Source of the DNA: Bradyrhizobium xenonodulans
Lineage (GTDB): Bacteria > Pseudomonadota > Alphaproteobacteria > Rhizobiales > Xanthobacteraceae
DNA: 64,000 nt
NCBI RefSeq assembly: GCF_027594865.1
Contig: NZ_CP089391.1
Coordinates: forward strand, 7,160,501 to 7,224,500
Direction: 5' to 3'
Part shown: positions 1 through 8,713 of the stretch, one piece after another
Numbering within the stretch: position 1 is the stretch's first letter
Layout: every line of letters begins with the position of its first letter
The notes under the pieces: generated by a model
The model's input: only the letters and a program-made list of their open reading frames with translations
Database searches by the model: none
Told to the model about the DNA's origin: nothing
Program-made: the position numbers and the translations under genes

Positions 1-127
1 GTACGCATGGATTCCGCTTCATCTGCTCACAGGTCCAAACAAGCGAACCGCATGGGCCGAGGTCGGATCGTCTAACTATCAGGACATCTGCCAAATTTTC
101 GAAAAGTCCCGCTGGCACCGCTACCAT
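1..127 (-). CDS. Unrecognised partial reading frame at left edge
   Basis: An open frame reads leftward off the window. It begins at an ATG that directly follows a GGAGG-like stretch, and about 42 residues are visible, beginning MVAVPAGLFENLADVLIV. I do not recognise a family. It could be a real gene cut by the window edge or a remnant, so the call is weak. Confidence 0.15.
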   Translation of the reverse strand, partial: MVAVPAGLFENLADVLIVRRSDLGPCGSLVWTCEQMKRNPCV

Positions 128-273
128 GCCTCCATAAGGCGCACGATAGTTTTTAAGTTCGCCCCAGGAATGATGTCCGGCTGCCTAAGCCGGTCATCGA
201 GGGCATCAAGGCAGCGCGGCGTTGAGTTCGAGCGTGCCGTATCACGCGCAATAAAGATAGCGCCTGTCATGCA

Positions 274-301
274 CCGCGGCCCGAGTCTGGCCGCGGCCCG
301 A
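274..301. repeat. Two 11-bp direct repeats forming a GC-rich hairpin
   Basis: CCGCGGCCCGA occurs twice (274-284 and 291-301). Because the core is self-complementary, CCGCGGCC and GGCCGCGG can pair with a 7-nt loop. It lies just past the stop of the minus-strand dipeptidase and could terminate its transcript, but there is no T-tract. The 128-320 interval holds nothing else I can identify. Confidence 0.3.
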
Positions 302-320
302 ACTATAGGAGATTGCCAGG

Positions 321-1391
321 TTAGTGTGCCCCCGCCACCTGCTCCCAGACGCGGAAGAAGTTGCCGCCCATCACCTTTCCGACTTCCTCAACCGAGTAGC
401 CCTCAGCCAACAAACCATCAGCGATGGCGCGGAAGTTCGCGTCTACACCGAATTCGGCCATGTATTCGTAATATGACGCACTCCCCACGCCGCGGACAAG
501 GTCGCTGCCGATGCCGAGGTGATCGATGCCGACGAGGCGCCTGATGTGGTTGCAGTGGCGCATGAGGTCGCTCAAGTGAGGCATCCATTCGCGGACGAGG
601 ATCATGCCGATGACGCCGCCCTTCGCCGCGATGGCCCGGATCTCTTCGTCCGTGAGGAAGCGATCGAAGCCAGTCTGTTCTTGCCCATTGTAGAGGCTTT
701 GAACGCCAGTGTGGCTGCAGATCACGGGGTGCGAAGAGAGCGCGAGGGTGTCCATGATGGTCTCGGTGTTGGCATGCGCCAGGTCGATGACGATCCCAAG
801 CTCATTGCACTCGCGCACGACCTCACGCCCAAAAGGAGTCAGGCCCCCAGGGGAGTAAGGAAATGTCTGGACGTGCCCAACTTCGTTCGCACGCATGTGG
901 ACCAACTGGAGGAGCCGCAAGCCGCGCCGGTGGAGTTCGTGAAGGTTGTCGATGAGCCCTTCCAGACTGTCCGCCCCCTCGAGAGCCGGCATCAGCGCGA
1001 GCTTTCCTTCGCGCTTGGCCGCTCGCACAGCCGCCGGGCTGTCCGCCAGCGCAGCGTCGCCGTCCTCGATGGTCTTCAGGATCGCCGACAAGCGATCGAG
1101 GTCGAACGCGAAAGCCTCCCCCGGCTTGGGGCGGTACCGGCCGCGAAAGTTCGCCCCGGATCCTGGGGTATATCGGCCGGATTCGTCGCGCTTGACGCAG
1201 CTATACGTCGCGTCGCCGATGAGGCTACAGACGACAAGGTCCATGAGGCTGCGGCGATATCGATCGAGCTCGTCAGACCCGATGCGCGGCACGCCGGGCC
1301 AGCAAAAGCCGCTCGGGTGGGCGTGCACGTCGACGAATACTGTCTGCTGATGGATCTGCTCGAGTCGATCCGGGCGACTTGCGTCATCCAT
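321..1391 (-). CDS. Membrane dipeptidase, peptidase family M19
   Basis: A zinc-dependent renal-dipeptidase-type hydrolase of about 356 residues, the usual family length. Near the N-terminus VFVDVHAHPSGF carries the metal-binding His pair (HxH rather than the more common HxD). Further on are PALEGADS (bridging Glu), VIDLAHAN, VICSHTG (His) and LGIGSD. I prefer the ATG at 1391 (MDDASRP) over the one at 1406, because GGAG sits six bases before it. It lies directly downstream of an ABC solute-binding gene and a small coupled frame, so it probably processes an imported peptide-like or N-acyl compound. M19 enzymes also accept D-amino-acid dipeptides, and the substrate cannot be read from sequence. 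Confidence 0.88.
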   Translation of the reverse strand: MDDASRPDRLEQIHQQTVFVDVHAHPSGFCWPGVPRIGSDELDRYRRSLMDLVVCSLIGDATYSCVKRDESGRYTPGSGANFRGRYRPKPGEAFAFDLDRLSAILKTIEDGDAALADSPAAVRAAKREGKLALMPALEGADSLEGLIDNLHELHRRGLRLLQLVHMRANEVGHVQTFPYSPGGLTPFGREVVRECNELGIVIDLAHANTETIMDTLALSSHPVICSHTGVQSLYNGQEQTGFDRFLTDEEIRAIAAKGGVIGMILVREWMPHLSDLMRHCNHIRRLVGIDHLGIGSDLVRGVGSASYYEYMAEFGVDANFRAIADGLLAEGYSVEEVGKVMGGNFFRVWEQVAGAH

Positions 1392-1402
1392 GTTTGTCTC
1401 CG

Positions 1403-1612
1403 TCATGCGCGCCAGCGCGCTGTTGTAGAATTGTATCGAAGCTCGCGCACGCCCACTTTGTCATCCCAGGCGGAAACACCAGGAGGCATGCGAACGAAAA
1501 GAGAAAGTGTACCGCTAGGAAGATGCTGCCCGGCAGCAGAGCCTAAGCCGAGGGCCCCGCCGAGCGCCAGGCGGCCGAGACTCCCGTCGTCAGCTTTGCC
1601 TTTCGGCGACAT
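1403..1612 (-). pseudogene. Truncated coupled frame after solute-binding gene, possibly permease remnant
   Basis: The stop of the solute-binding gene overlaps an ATG as TGATG, typical of translational coupling. The frame that follows is only 69 codons (starts MSPKGKADDGSLGRLALGG) and ends just inside the start of the dipeptidase gene. In PotD-type operons the next gene is normally a permease, and the early residues are moderately hydrophobic. I read this as the stub of a deleted permease, but the resemblance is weak and it could be a small unrelated protein. Confidence 0.3.
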
Positions 1613-2790
1613 CACTGTACCCGCCATGCGAGCCAGCGATCTCCGATGTGCTCGAGATTCGACTTGCCATCAGGGCGCTTGGCGGCAAGCCACGCCGAAT
1701 CTTCGTGCACCACCTTCGAGGCATTCTCCGGATTGATGCTGAGCAGCGGAACGAGATCAGAAGGCAAATGCTTTAGCTGATTTGTGTTTGGTCCAGGGTA
1801 CCCGGTTCCCTGCGTAAAACCCGCCGCAATCGCCGCTCTGTTCAGGAAAGCAATCAGCTTCTGCGCGTTTTCTGTGTTCGGGCCACCCTTCAACACAACC
1901 CCGTACGTGTAACTCACGTATGCGCCATCCCAAGCCATCTGAACGGGCGCCCCTTGACGAATTGAGCTGATCGTTCGACCGTCGAAGCAACTTGTCATCA
2001 CGACTTCCCGGTTGATCAGCAACTGATTTGGCTCGCTGCCCGCTGTCCACCACTTCGCGACGTGCGGTTTGATTTCGTCGAGCTTCTTTAGCGCCCTATC
2101 GATCTTGTCATCGGTCAGCGGCCAGACGTCTGATCTCGCCACCCCATCGGCCAGCAAGGCAATCACCATGTCGACTCTTGCGGTTGCTGCCAGGCCCGTG
2201 AGACCACGCGGACCAGGGAAGGCTTTGACATTCCAGAAGTCGGCCCAGTTTTTCGGCCCGTGATCCCCAAACGCCCGCTTGTCGGAAACGAGCAATTGCG
2301 CCGAGGCGAACACCGGAACCGCAGTCTTGAGACGGACCGATTTGGGTGTCCCCTCCATGGATTCAGAGTCCCATAAGCTGTAGTCAATGGGTACGAACAT
2401 GTCAGCGTCGTCCATGGGCGGAAACACGGCCGCTTGCAAGAAAGCCGCATCCCAATCGACCCGCCCCGCCTGGTTCATCGCCTTGACCTGCGGGTCGGAG
2501 ACATCGCCAATCACGTCGATCACTTTGATTCCGGTAGCTTCCGTAAACGGGTCGTAGACGTATTTACGAATTCCCTGAGTAAACAGACCGCCATATGAGA
2601 ATGCGACGACTTGGCCGGAACCGGCGAGCTTATCTTTGGCAAAGGCGGTCGTGGACCGTGCGATCACTGGAACGGCCATAGACGCGGCTGCGGCCCGCAA
2701 AATGTCCCGGCGATTCAATTTAGATTTCTCATTGAGAGCCGAATTTATGCTCTTCGACTGCCCTTGCGACAGTGAGCGTTTGTTGCCCAT
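1612..2790 (-). CDS. Tat-exported ABC transporter solute-binding protein (PotD/spermidine-type)
   Basis: A 392-residue periplasmic binding protein. Residues 24-51 form a twin-arginine signal (RRDILRAAAAS, then a hydrophobic stretch ending TTAFA). The mature part starts GQVVAFSYGGLFTQG and later has WKTS-free, PotD-like segments (VDWDAAFLQ, NWADFWNVKAFPGPRGL) typical of extracellular solute-binding family 1/8 proteins for polyamine-like or small organic cations. GGGGAG lies nine bases before the ATG. No intact permease or ATPase gene is adjacent: only a 69-codon coupled stub follows. The protein may therefore be orphaned, or may work with a transporter elsewhere such as the PotABC set at 61.8-64 kb. 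Confidence 0.85.
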   Translation of the reverse strand: MGNKRSLSQGQSKSINSALNEKSKLNRRDILRAAAASMAVPVIARSTTAFAKDKLAGSGQVVAFSYGGLFTQGIRKYVYDPFTEATGIKVIDVIGDVSDPQVKAMNQAGRVDWDAAFLQAAVFPPMDDADMFVPIDYSLWDSESMEGTPKSVRLKTAVPVFASAQLLVSDKRAFGDHGPKNWADFWNVKAFPGPRGLTGLAATARVDMVIALLADGVARSDVWPLTDDKIDRALKKLDEIKPHVAKWWTAGSEPNQLLINREVVMTSCFDGRTISSIRQGAPVQMAWDGAYVSYTYGVVLKGGPNTENAQKLIAFLNRAAIAAGFTQGTGYPGPNTNQLKHLPSDLVPLLSINPENASKVVHEDSAWLAAKRPDGKSNLEHIGDRWLAWRVQ

Positions 2791-3456
2791 GACGATGTAC
2801 TCCCCTAACAGCCGAAACCCTGAGCATAAAACTGAGGCACATTAAGCGAAATACTAGATGAATAACTGCATCCATTCGGCTTTTCCGCTGGAATTCTGCG
2901 CGCTCGCGGTTTCCCTTGCCGGAATTAAGAGGAGGCCGCTCCGGGCCGATTGAATGCGACATTCAGTTGCGGGGACACGACTTTAGGGGCTTACCAAGTA
3001 CGCCCGTCGGTGGAGATTGCCGCGAAAGTCAAGTCGATCGTGTGAATCCGCCGATCCGACGCGCGTGCGGTAGCGCATGGCAGTATCGACGCCAATCTTC
3101 GAGCCGAAGGTCCCTGGTGGTAGCCGGGCAGCCTGACCGGTATCCGAGCGGATGGATTGTGTTCTTGCTCGATCTGACGCGATCCAATCGTCACGTGATG
3201 CGCTTGGCACCAGTGTACAACAGAGATCACCCGGAGATTTCCGGAGTCCGCGCGCGACTGCTCATTAGCCAACGCGCATTGCCCTGGTTTGACACCCTCC
3301 ACAATCTCTCGGTTATTTATAGCGATCGCCATGTGCCACCAATCCAGACGCCGAGCACCTAGGCTAATGCGATGGCTACGGCTGAATCGCTGGGACTGGA
3401 GCATGTGGCCGGTCCCGCGAAGATTCCGACGGATGACACGCGGTGTGTCCAGCGGC
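2791..3456. other. Intergenic region upstream of the solute-binding gene
   Basis: About 670 bases without a convincing gene. It contains one palindromic operator-like site (2887-2899), listed separately. Several short open frames here show no recognisable protein signature or start signal. Confidence 0.5.
2887..2899. promoter_or_regulatory. Operator-like palindrome upstream of solute-binding gene
   Basis: GCTGGAATTCTGC matches the palindrome GCAGAAATTCTGC found at 13121 in 11 of 13 positions. It lies about 97 bases before the solute-binding start. It resembles Lrp/AsnC- or GntR-type operators, but the regulator is unknown. Confidence 0.4.
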
Positions 3457-3494
3457 CGAGGATCCGGCATGACGTTAGCCATGCCGGATCCTCG
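3457..3494 (-). terminator. Perfect 15-bp hairpin just after BKACE gene
   Basis: CGAGGATCCGGCATG (3457-3471) pairs without mismatch with CATGCCGGATCCTCG (3480-3494) across an 8-nt loop. It lies six bases past the minus-strand BKACE stop. There is no U-tract, so it may act as a transcript-end stabiliser or factor-assisted terminator. Confidence 0.55.
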
Positions 3495-3499
3495 TGCGT

Positions 3500-4384
3500 T
3501 TACCCGCGCTTCTTGAGACCAAGAATTGCCCGCGCCTCGGCGGGTGTGGCGACGCTGGCGCCCATGCGCTCGATGATCCCAACCGCATTTTCGACGAGTT
3601 CGGCGTTGGAGGCGAGCACGCCACGTCGAAGATAAATGTTATCCTCTAGTCCTACTCTAACGTGGCCACCCATGTTGACCAGCTGTCCGACCATTCGCAT
3701 TTCGTCTGGACCGCAGCCGAATCCACCCCAGACGGCGCCCGGGGGTAGAATCTCTCGCATCGCCTGGAGAGCGATTGGAACGCCGGGAGCGCCATAGCCG
3801 GTGCTGAGACAGAATTGGAAAAGAGGCGGCGCCTCGATCAGCTGTTCAGATATGAGCCTCTTGGCAGTTTCAATATGGCCTAGATCGAAGCATTCAAGCT
3901 CGGGCTTGACGCCCGCTTCTCGCATGAGCTTAGCGAGTTCTCGTAGATCCGACATGCGTGCGACGAATATGCGTTCCCCGAACGCCATCGTGCCGCAATC
4001 CAAGCTGCTGATCTCTGGCTGAAGTTTGACGGCGTGAAGACAGCGCCCCAAAGGCTTTTTAAGTGTACTTGTTTCGCCAATCTTCGCCGGTTCGATGGAA
4101 TCGAGCACGAGTTCGCCGTCCATTCCACTCGTCAAATTGATGATGACGTCAGTGGATGCGTCCCGAAGCTTCTTGACGACCTGTTCATAGAGGTCGAACC
4201 GGTTCGATGGTGCTCCGGTCTCTGGGTCGCGGACATGAATGTGGACGACCGCGGCTCCCGCCTTCGCGGCGTCCAGAGCCGCATCCGCGATTTGCGAAGG
4301 CGTGATGGGAATCTTTGGATGTTTCGCAACAACGGCAGAATTCCCACCGGTCAGTGCACATGTGATGATGACTTTCTCTGACAT
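3500..4384 (-). CDS. BKACE family beta-keto acid cleavage enzyme (DUF849)
   Basis: A 294-residue TIM-barrel enzyme of the BKACE family, which condenses a beta-keto acid with acetyl-CoA to give a CoA ester plus acetoacetate. It has the family N-terminus (VIITCALTGG), the zinc-binding VVHIHVRDPETG (His48, His50) and the late VRVGLEDN segment with the third metal ligand Glu. AGGAG lies six bases before the ATG. Known members act on 3-keto-5-aminohexanoate, and in rhizobia on 3-dehydrocarnitine. The two carnitine-dehydrogenase-like genes in this cluster point to a dehydrocarnitine-like substrate, which is an inference. A truncated second BKACE lies at 12.6 kb. Confidence 0.9.
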   Translation of the reverse strand: MSEKVIITCALTGGNSAVVAKHPKIPITPSQIADAALDAAKAGAAVVHIHVRDPETGAPSNRFDLYEQVVKKLRDASTDVIINLTSGMDGELVLDSIEPAKIGETSTLKKPLGRCLHAVKLQPEISSLDCGTMAFGERIFVARMSDLRELAKLMREAGVKPELECFDLGHIETAKRLISEQLIEAPPLFQFCLSTGYGAPGVPIALQAMREILPPGAVWGGFGCGPDEMRMVGQLVNMGGHVRVGLEDNIYLRRGVLASNAELVENAVGIIERMGASVATPAEARAILGLKKRG

Positions 4385-4538
4385 TAAGAGCTCCTATGTT
4401 GATACTTTTTCATGCGATCAGCAGCGACGAAGGCACACTATGTGGAGTGCTTTCGCCGCCCTACCGGTAGTGCCACCGTGGCAGCGCCTGCCACACTTTT
4501 GCTTCGGCAAGAAGCGTCCATCGTTGCCTGTGATCGGT

Positions 4539-5498
4539 TCAGACCCCGTGGTTCGATAGTCCCGCCCGGCGCTGCGCCAGGAGTACCTCGATCACCATCC
4601 TGTCGCGGGCCGCCGCAAGTTCGCCCCTGCTGCGCTCGGCAGACATCGCGCGGCACCCCTCTTCCATGGCCCGAATGAATTCAGGCGTGAACTCTGGCGG
4701 TTTCACGTGAGAGAGAGACGGTTCGCTACCCTGATAAAAGCGCTCGAAATAAGCGCCAATACCAGAGGGGTTGCCCATGTTGCGCACCATACAGGGGCCA
4801 ATTGCGCTCCAGCGTGGAGCGAGACCATTCACTACTGCGGCATCGATCTGCTGGGGCGTTGCGTGGCCCTCAGCAACCAGATGCATTGCCTCCCGCTCCA
4901 GCGCCGCCTGGAGATGGTTGGCGATGAAGCCAGGGATCTCATGATCCATGCGAATGACGACTTTCCCAATCGACTGATAAAACGCCTCTGCAGCGGTGAG
5001 TGCTTCCTTGCTGGTGTGGGCTGCACCGGCGACCTCGACCAGGGGAATCAGATAAGGCGGGTTGAACGGGTGTCCGATGACGACGCGCGGCGATCGCGAG
5101 CCCTCTGCCTGTAGATCGGCGATAGTGAACCCGGAGGTGGATGTGGCGATGACCGCATCGGCAGGCACCAGCGGTTCGATCTCGGCATAGAGTTTTCGCT
5201 TTAGCTCCAACCGTTCGGGAGCACTCTCTTGCACGAAATCTGCGGCAGTCACTGCCTCCGCCGCTGTCTTCACCCAGGTCAGGCTGCCGCGATCCTCGGC
5301 ACGGGCGCCAAGGCGCTCCTGCGTCGGCCACGCCGTCTTGAGGAGTTCATCGAGGCGATCTTTAGCGTCCGCCGCCGGATCCCACACGACCGCATCGAGC
5401 CCACGCGCCAGGAAGTGCGCGACGAACCCGCCGCCAATGATTCCCGTGCCGATGCACGCTACACGGCGGATCCGATCTGGCCCACGAAAAGCGCTCAT
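4539..5498 (-). CDS. 3-hydroxyacyl-CoA dehydrogenase family protein, L-carnitine dehydrogenase-like
   Basis: An NAD-dependent dehydrogenase of about 319 residues. A Rossmann fold opens with RRVACIGTGIIGGGF (GxGxxG), followed by FVQESAPERLELKRKL, the STSGF segment and the VIGHPFNPPYLIPLVEV catalytic-His region shared by 3-hydroxybutyryl-CoA and L-carnitine dehydrogenases. The C-terminal helical domain follows. I chose the ATG at 5498 (MSAFRGPDRI) because GAGG lies eight bases before it. It sits between a BKACE and an enoyl-CoA hydratase, which suggests it oxidises a 3-hydroxy acid to the keto acid that BKACE cleaves. It is single-domain, unlike its paralogue at 11.1-12.6 kb, which carries a thioesterase. 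Confidence 0.85.
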   Translation of the reverse strand: MSAFRGPDRIRRVACIGTGIIGGGFVAHFLARGLDAVVWDPAADAKDRLDELLKTAWPTQERLGARAEDRGSLTWVKTAAEAVTAADFVQESAPERLELKRKLYAEIEPLVPADAVIATSTSGFTIADLQAEGSRSPRVVIGHPFNPPYLIPLVEVAGAAHTSKEALTAAEAFYQSIGKVVIRMDHEIPGFIANHLQAALEREAMHLVAEGHATPQQIDAAVVNGLAPRWSAIGPCMVRNMGNPSGIGAYFERFYQGSEPSLSHVKPPEFTPEFIRAMEEGCRAMSAERSRGELAAARDRMVIEVLLAQRRAGLSNHGV

Positions 5499-5687
5499 AG
5501 CTTGGCCTCGTCTAGGTTGCGTTTGCCAAGTTGATAAATTGCCATTTGATTGACCCTTCTCTCGCATCGGGAGTTTACGTAGACCCTGTCGGCTTATGCT
5601 TCGGCTGGGCCGCGCCGACGGATGAAATCCATTCGACTTTCACGTCACTAAATCTGCTTTCAAACCATCGCGGTGGTCGACCCCGCG

Positions 5688-6470
5688 CTATCTACCCTTC
5701 CAAACAGGGGAGCGCTTTTCCGCAAAGGCCCTAGCTCCTTCAAGGCTGTCCTCCGATCCGTAGAGTACGTCGACGGTCGCGAGCTGACGGCGTGTCAACC
5801 GGTTCATGGCGTCCTGAAATGACAGCGCTTCAGATACGCGCGCCGTTTCCTTGATAGCCGCAAAAACCAAGGGCGGGCCGTTAGCGAGCAGGCGTGCGAC
5901 CTCCCAGACCCGCGCCTCGAGTTTTTCCTTTAGCAGCACTTCGTTCACCAGGCCCCAGCGATGCGCCTCAGCAACATCCATCCAGCGCCCCGTGAAGAGA
6001 AGCTCCATTGCAATGTGATAGGGCATGCGTTTCGGCAGCCTGACCGATGCCGCATCCGCCAGCGTTCCTGCGCGAATCTCTGGCAGCGCAAAGGAGGAAT
6101 GATCGGAGGCATAGATCAGGTCGCAGGCAAGCGCCAACTCGAAGCCACCGCCCACCGCCATGCCGTTGACGCAGGCGATCACAGGTTTGTTGAGGCCGCG
6201 CAATTCCTGCACTCCGCCGAAGCCGCCGATGCCCCAGCCACCATCCGCCGTCTCGCCCTCCGCCCTCGCTTTGAGGTCCATCCCGGCACAAAAGAATTTG
6301 TCACCGGCTGTCTTGAGAACAGCGACGCGCAAATCCGGATCGTCACGAAACGCCTTGAAGGTTTCGCCCATCAACCACGACGTCTTGGGATTGATGGCGT
6401 TAGCCTTGGGCCGGTCCAGGGTGACTTCGAGAATTGCCCCTTCGCGATGGGTCCTGATTGCATCAGACAT
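5688..6470 (-). CDS. Enoyl-CoA hydratase/isomerase (crotonase) family protein
   Basis: About 260 residues of the crotonase fold. It shows LEVTLDRPKANAINP at the start, the first oxyanion-hole segment (FFCAGMDLKA), the second (GMAVGGGFELALACDL) and FALPEIRAGTLADA. It resembles carnitinyl-CoA dehydratase (CaiD) type hydratases. The start at 6470 (MSDAIRTH) is supported by GGAG nine bases upstream and an 8-base overlap with the preceding ligase gene. In context it would hydrate an enoyl-CoA made by the adjacent acyl-CoA dehydrogenases. Confidence 0.87.
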   Translation of the reverse strand: MSDAIRTHREGAILEVTLDRPKANAINPKTSWLMGETFKAFRDDPDLRVAVLKTAGDKFFCAGMDLKARAEGETADGGWGIGGFGGVQELRGLNKPVIACVNGMAVGGGFELALACDLIYASDHSSFALPEIRAGTLADAASVRLPKRMPYHIAMELLFTGRWMDVAEAHRWGLVNEVLLKEKLEARVWEVARLLANGPPLVFAAIKETARVSEALSFQDAMNRLTRRQLATVDVLYGSEDSLEGARAFAEKRSPVWKGR

Positions 6471-8541
6471 TTTTGTTTTCTCCGTATACGAGCAATGCAT
6501 CCGCAATCCAGGCACCTTTGCCTTCGGCACAAACGATCAGCGGGTTGATGTCGAGTTCCTCGATCTTGGCATTCTGCTGCACGAAGGCAGCGATGCCCGC
6601 TATGGCCTCGATTGCTGCCGTCACGTCGGCCTTCGGCCGGCCACGGTACCCTTCGAGCAAAGGGTAAAGCTTAAGGCCGCGCAACGCTGCCTCGATGTCA
6701 CTGTGTGTTGCGGGCAACATCAGCGTGGCAGTATCGCGCAAAAGCTCGACTAACACACCGCCTGAGCCTAACGTCATGACCGCGCCAAAGATGGGATCAC
6801 GAGTGAATCCGACGATAAGCTCGGCGATACCATCGCGCACCATGCGCTCAACATATAGCTCACTGGCGAGAGGCAGCAGATCGCGTGCCGCGCTGTTGAT
6901 GCTTTCAACGTCCCTGAGGTTGAGCCGCACCGCCCCGACCTCAGATTTGTGGCTGACGCCGAGCGCCTTCAGTGCGACTGGGAGTCCAAGCGCCTGGGAT
7001 GAGTTCACCGCCTGGGCCGCACTACCAACGCGCAAGCCTCTGGGAACTGGCAGCCCGGCCTCGATCAGCCGCGCCTTCGCTTCTGCTTCATCAAGCGTAG
7101 TACGGCCGACTGCGCGTGTGCCCGAACTCGCCGTGTTAACCGGTTGGGCCTCTGGCTCACGCCAAGCAGAACCAATGAAAGCGGCCGCTTGGGCGGCATC
7201 CAACGCTTCCGGAACGCCGAACAATGGTGTGATGCCCCGCGTCATCAGTTCGGCAGCATAGTCCTCAGGCATGTTCTCGTGCAGCGACGTGACGATTGCT
7301 CCATTCGCCTTGTTGGTCTTCAGCGCGGCTTCGAATGCGCGCACGATCGTCCAATAGGGACCAGCGTTCGAACAGCGGTCGGGACGCTGGAAGTCGAGAA
7401 CCGCCATGTTGAGATCAAAACCGCCCGACACCATTGCGGTGAAGGTCGTGGTCAACGCCGGCTCGTTGTTCCAGGTGAATGTGTTGTAGTCGAGAGGGTT
7501 GGCCACCGCCACCAGGGGCCCGAGCGTTGATCGAACACGTGCGCGGTGCTCGTCAGTGAGGCCAGGGAAACGCACCAGGCGATCTTCCGCGGTGTCGGCC
7601 ATTATTGAAGCTTCGCCACCGGAGTAGCTCATCGACGACAGGCGGTATCCCGACAACGGTCCGGTGACGTGCAACAGTTTCAGCGTCTCAATAAAAGTTG
7701 GAAGGGAATCGACCCGGGCGACTCCGAGCCGCTTCAGAAACGCACCGGATGCGGCGTCCGAGCCAGCAAGCGAAGCCGTATGCGAGATTGTCGCCAATCG
7801 CGCCTGCTCCGAACGGCCCGCCTTCATGGCGATAATTGGCTTTCTCAACTCTCGCGCCCGTGCCGCCAGTCTTTCGAAACCGGCCACTGAGTCGAAGCCT
7901 TCGATGTGCAGGCCGAGCGCGGTTACGCGCGTGTCTTCGATGAGGCCGAGCACAATTTCAGAAAGGCCGGTCTGCGCCTGATTTCCAGCAGTCATTAGAA
8001 ACGCAATAGGTAAACCGCGCTTTTGCATCGTCATGCTGATGGCGATGCTGGAGGACTGCGTAATGATGCCGACGCCACGTCCCCCCTCGGCAAGTCTGAT
8101 ACCGCCGTGCTGATCGGGCCATAAAAGCGCGCCGTCGGCGTAATTGATCAAGCCGTAGCAGTTTGGACCGATGATCGGCATTTTGCCGGCCGCGGCGACG
8201 AGTTCGGCCTGCAGTCTCTCGCCGTCCGCATCATCGGCTTTGGCCTCAAGGAAGCCGGCGGCAAAGCACACAACACCTCCGGCATTACGCTCAGCCAGCG
8301 CCCTGACCACCTCGATGGTGAGGTGTCGGTTGACGCCGACCCAAGCAGCGTCTGGCGAGCCGGGCAACTCGGCAACGGAACGATAGGCTTTGCGGCCGGC
8401 AACCTCGTCTTTGGTGGGGTGGACGGGCCAGATCTCGCCAGCAAAACCTATCTTGATTGATTGCGCGACGACAGTGGCCGCCTGCTTGCCGCCGAATACG
8501 GCGACCGATTTGGGCCGCAGAAGACGCTCAAGCTTGTTCAT
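6463..8541 (-). CDS. ADP-forming acyl-CoA synthetase (acetate--CoA ligase family)
   Basis: A 692-residue fused ADP-forming acyl-CoA synthetase. It has an N-terminal CoA-binding domain (LLRPKSVAVFGG), succinyl-CoA-ligase-like middle domains with the phosphohistidine segment (ATISHTASLAGSD), and a C-terminal ATP-grasp domain (KALGVSHKSEVGAVRLN ... PIFGAVMTLGSGGVLVELL ... LDINPLIV). It makes an acyl-CoA from a free acid, CoA and ATP. As the ligase among dehydrogenases and a hydratase, it probably activates the pathway substrate. Its stop overlaps the start of the hydratase gene, so the two are co-transcribed. Confidence 0.9.
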   Translation of the reverse strand: MNKLERLLRPKSVAVFGGKQAATVVAQSIKIGFAGEIWPVHPTKDEVAGRKAYRSVAELPGSPDAAWVGVNRHLTIEVVRALAERNAGGVVCFAAGFLEAKADDADGERLQAELVAAAGKMPIIGPNCYGLINYADGALLWPDQHGGIRLAEGGRGVGIITQSSSIAISMTMQKRGLPIAFLMTAGNQAQTGLSEIVLGLIEDTRVTALGLHIEGFDSVAGFERLAARARELRKPIIAMKAGRSEQARLATISHTASLAGSDAASGAFLKRLGVARVDSLPTFIETLKLLHVTGPLSGYRLSSMSYSGGEASIMADTAEDRLVRFPGLTDEHRARVRSTLGPLVAVANPLDYNTFTWNNEPALTTTFTAMVSGGFDLNMAVLDFQRPDRCSNAGPYWTIVRAFEAALKTNKANGAIVTSLHENMPEDYAAELMTRGITPLFGVPEALDAAQAAAFIGSAWREPEAQPVNTASSGTRAVGRTTLDEAEAKARLIEAGLPVPRGLRVGSAAQAVNSSQALGLPVALKALGVSHKSEVGAVRLNLRDVESINSAARDLLPLASELYVERMVRDGIAELIVGFTRDPIFGAVMTLGSGGVLVELLRDTATLMLPATHSDIEAALRGLKLYPLLEGYRGRPKADVTAAIEAIAGIAAFVQQNAKIEELDINPLIVCAEGKGAWIADALLVYGENKNV

Positions 8542-8713
8542 TGATCAGCCCCCTTTGCGCGGCATCGCGAGCCTGCGAAACGAGATAGAGGCAGTTTCGA
8601 TGCTGCTCCCGATTGTTCTCGATGCGGCGCATGCGCCCGGCCGGAAGGTGTGATAGCGCAGACGGAAGGGCTAAACACGACATTCGCATTCAACAGGTTA
8701 CCGGAGTTGTTCT

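Noticed and set aside
519..1736. Long plus-strand frame of 405 codons
   Set aside because: It is antisense to the M19 dipeptidase, has no start signal, and shows no family signature. It reflects GC-rich codon bias on the opposite strand.
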